DNA of 9,643 bases from NCBI GenBank assembly GCA_937915775.1, contig CALGGQ010000093.1:1-9643 (forward strand), read 5' to 3'. The stretch comes from an uncultured Clostridia bacterium. Lineage in GTDB: Bacteria; Bacillota; Clostridia; Oscillospirales; Acutalibacteraceae. The position numbers were made by a program, and so were the translations under genes. Positions 1 through 6,992 of the stretch are shown here, piece after piece. The notes below the pieces were generated by a model, which had not been told where the DNA came from, ran no database searches, and saw nothing but the letters and a program-made list of their open reading frames with translations. Every line of letters begins with the position of its first letter. The first letter of the stretch is position 1.

Positions 1-49
1 GAATGTATTAATCAAACATATTATGGAAAAGAATGTAAAGATAAATGTT

Positions 50-643
50 TTAATTTATTTTACTTGTTGCTGTTTTAATGATTGCGTTGCAATTATTTCT
101 ACTATCATAAACAGTGTTCCCACTGCTCACTGTTATGTTTGATAACGATGGGCAATAGTAAAATATATTATAGTTTATACTCTTTACGCTGTCACCAATT
201 ACTATGTCTGTTAGAGAATTACAATGGTCAAATGCAAAACTACCTATGCTTGTTACACTGTTCGGAATTGTAACACTTGTTAATTCTTCACAATAGTTAA
301 ATGCATAACTACCAATTTTCGTTATGTTATTTCCTATTGTTAGACTCGTTAAACCTGTGCAATAATAAAATGCATAATTACCTATGCTGGTGACACTATT
401 GTCAATAGAAATTGTAATAATATCAGAATTATTGTAAAATGGCGAATGATTGCTATAAGTATAATCAGTCATCGCACCAGTTCCACTGATGGTAAGTGTG
501 CCGGTCGTGCTATCAAAAGAATAGGTAACATTATCACCGCAGGAACCGGTTGTCAGTTCATCAGCAAAAGCCGTTATCTCAAAAACGGGCATAACGGAAA
601 GGAGCATAACTAAAGACAGAATTATGCTTAGAAGTTTTTTCAA
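50..643 (-). CDS. Secreted BspA-like leucine-rich repeat protein, short, possibly C-terminally truncated
   Basis: A 197-residue protein with a signal peptide (lysines at 2-3, hydrophobic core about 4-20, likely cleavage after the AFA at 25-27), so it is exported. Residues about 31-60 form the Gly/Thr-rich N-terminal cap (TGSCGDNVTY, then TLTISGTGAMTDY) that commonly precedes BspA-like repeats in Ruminococcus-type proteins. Residues about 75-170 carry four or so LRR_5 units of 23 residues, built on NSVTSIGxxAFxxCxxLTxxxI. Such proteins are surface or secreted binding proteins; the ligand is unknown. The start is TTG, chosen because AAGGAG lies nine bases upstream and the first internal ATG (residue 13) would destroy the signal peptide. 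The protein stops soon after a NNCNAII motif that in relatives is usually followed by more repeats, and no dockerin or anchor is present, so the 3' end may be degraded. It is last in the probable operon, 66 bp after the dockerin gene. The family call is firm; the function is not. Confidence 0.88.
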   Translation of the reverse strand: MKKLLSIILSLVMLLSVMPVFEITAFADELTTGSCGDNVTYSFDSTTGTLTISGTGAMTDYTYSNHSPFYNNSDIITISIDNSVTSIGNYAFYYCTGLTSLTIGNNITKIGSYAFNYCEELTSVTIPNSVTSIGSFAFDHCNSLTDIVIGDSVKSINYNIFYYCPSLSNITVSSGNTVYDSRNNCNAIIKTATSKIN

Positions 644-652
644 TTTTTATCA

Positions 653-658
653 CTCCTT
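653..658 (-). promoter_or_regulatory. Ribosome binding site that fixes a TTG start
   Basis: On the minus strand AAGGAG is followed by TGATAAAAA and then TTG. The nine-base spacing and near-consensus match support translation of the leucine-rich repeat gene from TTG at 643 rather than from a later ATG. Confidence 0.8.
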
Positions 659-667
659 ATCACAACG

Positions 668-700
668 GGATACGGGAAGGGCATAACGCCCTCCCCATCC
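668..700 (-). other. GC-rich intercistronic hairpin without a T-tract
   Basis: Between the dockerin gene and the leucine-rich repeat gene, the minus-strand transcript can pair GGGGAGGGC (696-688) with GCCCTTCCC (682-674), all nine pairs with one G-U, around a GTTAT loop. GGAT (700-697) and ATCC (671-668) extend the stem past a two-base bulge. The sequence after it is CGTTGTGATAAGG, with no run of T, so it does not look like a normal intrinsic terminator. It begins nine bases after the stop of the upstream gene and ends just before the next ribosome site. It may stabilise the long upstream mRNA, mark a processing site, or reduce expression of the last gene. Confidence 0.7.
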
Positions 701-709
701 TGTTTATCT

Positions 710-3700
710 TTAATTACTGATTTGCTCCTTGCCTACAAGATATCTTGAAAGCATCGCGACATCACGGTTGTTAACCTTACCGTCGCCGTTAACGTCCATC
801 GCTCTGAGCTGACCTGCGTCGGCGGTATTGCGTTTAACAATAACACGCGCTGCATAGGATACGTCACGGTTGTTAACCAAACCATCGCAGGTAATATCGC
901 CTGTCATAACAACAGTCATAGAATCAATTACGTTGTCGCCGTTCATCAGCGAAATAACGGTATTCGTTCCAACTTTGTCCTCACCGCTGATTGCGTTGCC
1001 CTTGTAATTTGTGAAAGTCAACTGTGAATTATCATTCAGGAAGTTAGCTGAAATATTATCAACTGTATTCGTCCCGTCAAGCGGAATTCTTCTCAGATAA
1101 CCTTCGCTGTCAACATCAAGAGCAGAAAGGTTATTGATTAAGATAGAATTGTTAACGCTTGGCTTAACAGTAATTTCACATACAGCACTATTGATATCAT
1201 CAACAGATACAGCATAAATGTTTGCCGTACCCGCGCTGACTGAAGTTACTACACCTGTGTTATCTACCGTAGCAACATCCTCATTATCAGAATACCAAAC
1301 AATAGCGTCATTCAAATCTTCATATTCTTCATTATCGGGTGCTGTAATTGTTGCGTTAATCTGATAAGTAGAATCAAGTTCCATCTGATACTTTGCTTTA
1401 TCAAACGAAACATTAATAATCTTACTTTCGTCCTTAAATACGGGATGAACGGTGATATCTTCTGTTACATTTTCCCAAGCATCACTGTCCCAACCTACGA
1501 ATTTCATTGTGCCTTCTTCGGCAACCTCAGGTGCTTCAGCTGTGCCGCCATAACCAACAGTTTGAGTATCATAGATTGTTCCATCCTCTTTTTCAAACGT
1601 AACAGTGAATGATTCAAAACTATACCTTACATACAAATCAACCGCACCTGTTTGCGTATTGCTTGCATCAATAGATGCTTCTTCTGTGTATTCATTGTCA
1701 TTATAAATACCATCTAAAGTATAGCCTTCAACTTCAAGCTTGCTTACATCAAAATCTGCAATTGAATTAACTAAATATGAACTCGTATTTTCCTCTCCAT
1801 TGATATTGTCGTGAATAGTAATGAGTACGGCATCATTGTTAATGACGTATTTGCTCGTTACCACTTCACTATCATTCTTTCCCATTGATGAGGCGTAGAA
1901 TTTAAGTTCGGTTTTAGAATCAACAGTAATCGGAGAATCATATTCAATAGCATCAAGATTATCCTTTGGATCTGTTCCATCAATTGTGTAATATATTACT
2001 GCGTTTTCATCCTCGCAACTGAGAGTTACGGTCTGTGCGTTGCTATATACGCCTGTTTCCACATTTGATATCGGATCAGGGGTCGTTTCATCAAATGTAT
2101 ATGAAGGGAACACATCGATGTTCTCTTTTACGCTATAAAGTTCTTCAATATCAATGTCCCAGTCACTTATCTCAACACCACTGTCATCTTCAACACTGCT
2201 ATCATCCTCAATTACTGTAGCTGGTATATCCGCTACTCCATCATAATCTACAGTCTGAGTATCAATTACTGTTCCATCGTAATCATGGAAAGTTACCTCA
2301 AATGTCTTCGTTTCGTATTGAGCGGTAACAACCATATCAGAAGTTACAAGAGTTCCTTCTTCATAGTCCCAGCCTCTGCCATATCCGCTTTCAACATCTT
2401 CAACTTCAACTTCAACAGTTTGTTCATCTCCATTTTCGTCTTCAATATAGCATTCAGTTGTCGGTGGAACGAGCGGCTCTCCATATTTATACTTTTGAGT
2501 ATCAATAGTCTGCTTTCTCCAGTCAACAAAGACAACCGTGTATTCTTCATCCTCAAGAACAGGATAAACCTCCATATCGCTTTGAACATTTGTACAGCTG
2601 TTGTTCCAGCAAATGAATCTCTTACCCTCAATTTCAGGATTCTCTTCGGGGAAGTCGGATGTCTCGCCCTGTCTAACTTTTGCTTCGTATATAACCTCTG
2701 GATTATTATCCTTAATGTCACCGTAGAATTTCACGGTATAAACAGGCTTCGGCGCTTCAATGGTACCTACAACTTGCTTTTCAGTAGTACCTTCAATACC
2801 AATCATAATAGTAAAATCGCCTGTCTCGGCGGTAGGTTCTTCACGAAGTTTATAATTAAAGGTATATGAACCATCTTCATCAATGGTGCTTTGCGCAACA
2901 TACTCATCGGTAAAATCCGAAATAGCATTGTACTTACTCACAAAGAAAGTAATATTTTTACCCGCAAAATCAGGATCAACGCTACCACTAAATGTACGCA
3001 TTTCGCCGGTAACATCCTCTATGCCGGCTGAAACGCTCTTTTCACGATAAACAGTTCTTGTCTGAACTTCACGCTTGTTTGTTTCCGCTACTTCATCGGC
3101 AGACCAGTCGCTCCAATCTTTATCTTCCCAACGGTAGAAATAATACGTATATGTACAATCCCTGTATCTCCACTGTGTTCCATAGTTAGCAGAACCGTTT
3201 ACCTGTCTGGTAGTTTCATTATACCAGGGGTCATTATAGTTATTATATTTGTAGAAGAATCCTGCTTGGTTACTGTTCTCAGAACCGTAGCAAGAAAGCT
3301 GTCCGCCCCAACCTCTTTCCTGATAATTACCACAATAAACGCCACTCCAAGTTCCTGCACACGGACCAAAACGTGAACCGCCGCTTGTTTTGTTGGAATA
3401 ACGTGTATAATTCCACTGAGTTACCTGATTATATGATTTAACAGCCTGTTGAGTCTGAATATCCCTGCGCTTACTTTCAGTATCGAATGCAGCAACTTGA
3501 TTCCATGACCAACCTGACCAACTTACCGAGTTGCTGTTATCTGTGCGCTTAACTGTACCACTGGTAACATATGAAGTATCATTAAGACGAGTGTTATATT
3601 CATCGCCGTGCAAAATGATATTGTCATTCATCAATGTTACCCAATCAGGTTTAATCTTAGTGTTACCAGTTGTTTCGCGAAGGTTTCTGAAACTGTATTC

Positions 3701-5833
3701 CAATCTGGACTCAACCTCGTTATCTCCGTTATCTTCTATCGGCGTTGTGCCCCAATCAGACCACATCTTTCCTTCTACGACCGTGGCAAAGTCTTTGTTT
3801 GAAATCGGAATACCGTCACTCATACCGTTACTGGTATAACCGTTTACAACATAGATTTCTGCTGTTGTAGCTGCCTTTTCACAAGGAATGAATATCTTTG
3901 CTCCAGTTTCCGTTTCACTTTTTTCAAGGCTGAATGCTGAAGATTCAGTCATATCAATCAGCTTGCCTTCCGATGTTTTAAGTGCTACGATAACACGACC
4001 TCTTGTAACGACATCAGGATAATTTTGAAGGTTGTAATAAACATAATATCCGTTTGACTGACGAACTGCGCTTGTCATTTCGCAGTCAACAGGAAGATCT
4101 TTGTTTTTCCAACCGTAAACCGCATAGATTTTTATGGACTCGTTTTTGTAAGGAGTATATACGTTTTTATATTCCTCACTACTCCATCCCATAAACTCAT
4201 AGTTTTTAGGAACTACGATTTCTTCATCAGTTGGAGCTGTTGCATCAGCACCGTATTCAACAGTCTCTTTTTTTAACAGAACTTCCTTATTAGGAATACC
4301 TTTTTCATTTGCTTGGTAACCAATAAATTCAACGGTATATTTTGCCTTATCATACTGCGCGGTAACCGTTATATCGTTTTTCACGTTATATAGCGAACCA
4401 CTCCAGCCTTTAAAGGTATGACCTCTTTTTTCGGGAGCAATTAGTGAAACGGCATTATCTCCCCAAGGTATTTTTTGTGTACCAAGTTCAGTTCCGTCCT
4501 CATCTTTAAAGGTTACGTTAACAAAATCGTGAACCGTAATGGTTTTACCCAGTTTACCGGGATCACTGGAATACTCACTATTATGAGCAATTACCTCAAC
4601 TGTGTATTTACCCGGTTTTTGTGATTGGAACGTAGTGGAATTACCGTAAATGTTATCATACCGTTCAACCTGATTGCCGTTTGAATCTTTTAAAATAGCA
4701 CTAAAATAGTGTGCATCTGTAGGTGTATTCCATTCAACAGTTATTAGGTCACCCAATTTAATATCTTCAGCAGTTTTAAGCGTTACAGTTGGAGGATCTG
4801 GTTTTGTTATTGTAGGAATATAATAACTCACATAATTAAGATTAACCCAGCAAGTTGTACCTTTATATGTAGTTTTACCATATACTCCGTCACTGCTAAC
4901 TTCTGTTATTATTATTGTTGAGCCTCTTGGGATTAAAATAGTGCCCGAAGCTGCATAAACTGTCATAGGCTTAAATAAATCCAAAAGTGAACTCACACTT
5001 GATAGCAATGAAATAGATGATTTGTTGATTTTGATTGAAGAAGGAAGATTTATTTTTGCATTAATGTTTACATTAGTTATTACCTTTGACGATTTACCTT
5101 TATTTGCATTCGCCTTTATTTTATTTGTGCTATTATAGTATATCTCGTCATAGTTCTTCGCTGTACATTGAGCTTTTGAAGAACTTGTTACAGTAATTTT
5201 GCTTTCAAATCCCTTTTTCTTATATTCCTCCTTTGTTTTTACGATAGGCATGATCTTATCAACTTTTTCTTTTACTAAAGGTACACGAACAAGACCTTGT
5301 CCTTTTTTTGTCGTTTTAGTAAGTCTACCACAACCAGGGCAGTAATGATATGTCTTTTTAACAACATTTAGAATATCTCTAGTGTGACCTATATATACGC
5401 CAAGATATTGACCTTTTGGAACAAAAGCACCACCGAATGTTGCTTTTGTAATCGTTTTTGTTTTTGTATAATTACCTGTTAGAGATAAACACTTGTAACT
5501 CACTCCACCTGTAAAAGACCAGGTTTTAGAAATACTCTTAGATTGAAATGCGCCAAACAATCCAGTGACATTTCCATCATTACGCTTTGGATTCCCAATA
5601 AGTTGATAAACAACTTCGCTACCCACCTTTTCAGATGAGTAATAATCTTTTGTTCCTTTTGGATTCCTTGATAATTGAATCCTTTCATAGTCGCTTTGAA
5701 ACGTATAACCACATTGTAAACAGTTTTTAAAATTATATGCCGCATGGGCTGATATTGTATCAAATGGAATAGTTCCAAATAGCATCAAAAATGAAAGAAT
5801 AATTGAAATGCATTTCTTACTCACTTTTTTCAT
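710..5833 (-). CDS. Giant secreted multi-domain adhesin-like protein with C-terminal type I dockerin
   Basis: A 1707-residue exported protein that should plug into a cohesin through its C-terminus. Reading along it: signal peptide 1-32 (AHAA end); an unrecognised region with two CxxCG knuckles (C38/C41 and C165/C168); a Ser/Asn/Lys-rich stretch about 230-290; a bacterial SH3-like domain about 297-338; an Fn3/Ig-like domain about 345-435; two InlB B-type repeats about 437-496 and 498-575; a Trp-rich segment about 690-930 with WSxW motifs at 691, 772 and 907; a beta-sandwich-like part about 935-1030; InlB-type repeats about 1031-1247; a chitobiase C-terminal-like module about 1253-1331; InlB-type repeats about 1333-1467; a Big_2 Ig domain about 1471-1558; and a dockerin about 1645-1702. 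The dockerin has two calcium loops (D1646-D1657 and D1680-D1691). No catalytic domain is recognised, so an adhesive or structural client is inferred. The ATG has AAGGAG eight bases upstream and overlaps the end of the single-cohesin gene by 17 bp, which suggests translational coupling. Domain edges are estimates by eye. Confidence 0.93.
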   Translation of the reverse strand: MKKVSKKCISIILSFLMLFGTIPFDTISAHAAYNFKNCLQCGYTFQSDYERIQLSRNPKGTKDYYSSEKVGSEVVYQLIGNPKRNDGNVTGLFGAFQSKSISKTWSFTGGVSYKCLSLTGNYTKTKTITKATFGGAFVPKGQYLGVYIGHTRDILNVVKKTYHYCPGCGRLTKTTKKGQGLVRVPLVKEKVDKIMPIVKTKEEYKKKGFESKITVTSSSKAQCTAKNYDEIYYNSTNKIKANANKGKSSKVITNVNINAKINLPSSIKINKSSISLLSSVSSLLDLFKPMTVYAASGTILIPRGSTIIITEVSSDGVYGKTTYKGTTCWVNLNYVSYYIPTITKPDPPTVTLKTAEDIKLGDLITVEWNTPTDAHYFSAILKDSNGNQVERYDNIYGNSTTFQSQKPGKYTVEVIAHNSEYSSDPGKLGKTITVHDFVNVTFKDEDGTELGTQKIPWGDNAVSLIAPEKRGHTFKGWSGSLYNVKNDITVTAQYDKAKYTVEFIGYQANEKGIPNKEVLLKKETVEYGADATAPTDEEIVVPKNYEFMGWSSEEYKNVYTPYKNESIKIYAVYGWKNKDLPVDCEMTSAVRQSNGYYVYYNLQNYPDVVTRGRVIVALKTSEGKLIDMTESSAFSLEKSETETGAKIFIPCEKAATTAEIYVVNGYTSNGMSDGIPISNKDFATVVEGKMWSDWGTTPIEDNGDNEVESRLEYSFRNLRETTGNTKIKPDWVTLMNDNIILHGDEYNTRLNDTSYVTSGTVKRTDNSNSVSWSGWSWNQVAAFDTESKRRDIQTQQAVKSYNQVTQWNYTRYSNKTSGGSRFGPCAGTWSGVYCGNYQERGWGGQLSCYGSENSNQAGFFYKYNNYNDPWYNETTRQVNGSANYGTQWRYRDCTYTYYFYRWEDKDWSDWSADEVAETNKREVQTRTVYREKSVSAGIEDVTGEMRTFSGSVDPDFAGKNITFFVSKYNAISDFTDEYVAQSTIDEDGSYTFNYKLREEPTAETGDFTIMIGIEGTTEKQVVGTIEAPKPVYTVKFYGDIKDNNPEVIYEAKVRQGETSDFPEENPEIEGKRFICWNNSCTNVQSDMEVYPVLEDEEYTVVFVDWRKQTIDTQKYKYGEPLVPPTTECYIEDENGDEQTVEVEVEDVESGYGRGWDYEEGTLVTSDMVVTAQYETKTFEVTFHDYDGTVIDTQTVDYDGVADIPATVIEDDSSVEDDSGVEISDWDIDIEELYSVKENIDVFPSYTFDETTPDPISNVETGVYSNAQTVTLSCEDENAVIYYTIDGTDPKDNLDAIEYDSPITVDSKTELKFYASSMGKNDSEVVTSKYVINNDAVLITIHDNINGEENTSSYLVNSIADFDVSKLEVEGYTLDGIYNDNEYTEEASIDASNTQTGAVDLYVRYSFESFTVTFEKEDGTIYDTQTVGYGGTAEAPEVAEEGTMKFVGWDSDAWENVTEDITVHPVFKDESKIINVSFDKAKYQMELDSTYQINATITAPDNEEYEDLNDAIVWYSDNEDVATVDNTGVVTSVSAGTANIYAVSVDDINSAVCEITVKPSVNNSILINNLSALDVDSEGYLRRIPLDGTNTVDNISANFLNDNSQLTFTNYKGNAISGEDKVGTNTVISLMNGDNVIDSMTVVMTGDITCDGLVNNRDVSYAARVIVKRNTADAGQLRAMDVNGDGKVNNRDVAMLSRYLVGKEQISN

Positions 5834-6974
5834 TTATGGCTCTCCTTTTTTTAATTATAGATTTAAGAATGATTAGTGCTAGTGTAACTATGAGTACTGT
5901 TGTAATTATTATTATAGTATTTATGTTTTTCTTTGCTTGTTTTTCTTTCGCAATGGTTATGGTATTATCTTTTTCTTCTTGAGCAGTTTTTACTACATTA
6001 TCAAGTGCTTCTGCACCATCACCCATAGTTGCAAGGTGATTGAATCCTTCTTCGTCCGCTCCCTCGTTGGCGAGCTTTTGTAGCATTTTGTCAACCGCTT
6101 CCTGCTTTTTATCGGCAGGGATTTCACTGAACGTATTGACTCCGTATTCTTTCAGCACTTCACCAGCGGCTTTTATTATTGCATCGGGATCAGTGCTTTC
6201 AACAACTTTTCTTGCCGCTTCGTTTTTTGTCGCTTCAAGATAGTCCTGCTTTAATTCATCAAAGCTTTCGTATTTCTTTCCGCCGCCGTAACTGTCAACC
6301 CTACCGTTAACGTAGCTTACAACATTCTTTTGTAGCTCCTCAGTTAACGAATTGACATTATCAACACCGTAGGACTGCATTATTTGTTCAACAGAAGAAG
6401 TCAAATAATCATCTGAAACCTTGTTGCTATCACTACTTAATTTCTTTGTTGTAGTGATTTGCTCTTTTTTAGGAGCGTCCTTTCCGATATGCACCTTAAT
6501 CGGACTGCAGCTAAGTTTTGCATCCTCAAACTTTTCATTGAACGTGTCTTCTTGACTGAAGGTAACCGAGATATTGTATTCGCCGTCATCCGATGACTCT
6601 TTAACTTTATAAGTCATCATAAACAGCGTTCCGTCATTCTTGACCTCTGCGTTGTCGCTCCAGACTACATCAAACTTTCCTTTAACGGAATAATAGTCCG
6701 TAATTGTTGTGTTAAACAGTCCATCAGCTGTCAGACTTCCGCTTGAAACATCGGTAAGCACTAACTGGTTGTCAGGGTATTTAATAGATATCTTAAATCC
6801 CATTAACCCTTTATTTCCGCTTAATTTCAGAGGAACGGTTACGGTTTCTCCCTGTTTCGCGTAAATATCATCCGCTTTTACTACGTAACTGTCATCCGCA
6901 TACGCAATTGTAAAACTACAAACAGAAATGAACATCACCGCGAATGACATCATTACTGCAATTAATCTTTTCAA
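5817..6974 (-). CDS. Membrane-anchored single-cohesin protein
   Basis: A 385-residue protein that would display one cohesin on the outer face of the cell membrane. It has a signal peptide (KR at 2-3, hydrophobic core to about 23, AYA cleavage site near 26) and a cohesin at about 29-163 with GLMGFKISIKY, FDVVWSD and the SQEDTFNE motif at 140-147. A polar linker runs about 164-185, followed by a charged helical region about 186-345 that contains two similar halves (YGV plus helix near 202 and 277). A transmembrane segment at about 352-371 is followed by a KKRR-containing cytoplasmic tail. Cohesins bind dockerins, so the natural candidate partner is the dockerin protein encoded just downstream. 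The start is TTG: AAGGTGG lies upstream, and the first ATG (residue 8) would remove the basic end of the signal peptide. It begins 18 bp after the three-cohesin gene and its last codons carry the next gene's ribosome site. There is no sortase motif; anchoring is by the membrane segment. Confidence 0.9.
   Translation of the reverse strand: MKRLIAVMMSFAVMFISVCSFTIAYADDSYVVKADDIYAKQGETVTVPLKLSGNKGLMGFKISIKYPDNQLVLTDVSSGSLTADGLFNTTITDYYSVKGKFDVVWSDNAEVKNDGTLFMMTYKVKESSDDGEYNISVTFSQEDTFNEKFEDAKLSCSPIKVHIGKDAPKKEQITTTKKLSSDSNKVSDDYLTSSVEQIMQSYGVDNVNSLTEELQKNVVSYVNGRVDSYGGGKKYESFDELKQDYLEATKNEAARKVVESTDPDAIIKAAGEVLKEYGVNTFSEIPADKKQEAVDKMLQKLANEGADEEGFNHLATMGDGAEALDNVVKTAQEEKDNTITIAKEKQAKKNINTIIIITTVLIVTLALIILKSIIKKRRAINEKSE
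5842..5847 (-). promoter_or_regulatory. Ribosome binding site of the dockerin gene, inside the upstream CDS
   Basis: The minus strand reads AAGGAG, then eight bases, then the ATG at 5833. The site lies within the last codons of the single-cohesin gene, whose stop is 14 bases beyond the ATG, so ribosomes finishing one gene could feed the next. Confidence 0.8.
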
Positions 6975-6984
6975 AAACTCACCA

Positions 6985-6992
6985 CCACCTTT
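6985..6992 (-). promoter_or_regulatory. Ribosome binding site that fixes the TTG start of the single-cohesin gene
   Basis: The minus strand reads AAAGGTGG, then GGTGAG and TTT, then TTG at 6974. The site sits in the 18-bp gap after the TAG stop of the three-cohesin gene. It supports a TTG start that keeps the full signal peptide. Confidence 0.7.

Noticed and set aside
1..60. Frameshift that would continue the leucine-rich repeats beyond the stop at 50
   Set aside because: Reading the remaining 49 bases in the other two frames gives only hydrophobic or stop-containing strings, with no repeat motif.
668..700. Intrinsic terminator after the dockerin gene
   Set aside because: The stem is strong, but the bases after it are CGTTGTGATAAGG with no T-run, and the next gene has a good ribosome site directly behind it.
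2285..2869. Plus-strand open frames of up to 194 codons inside the dockerin gene, and similar ones inside the cohesin genes
   Set aside because: They are opposite-strand shadows of clearly coding sequence, with no ribosome sites or recognisable domains.
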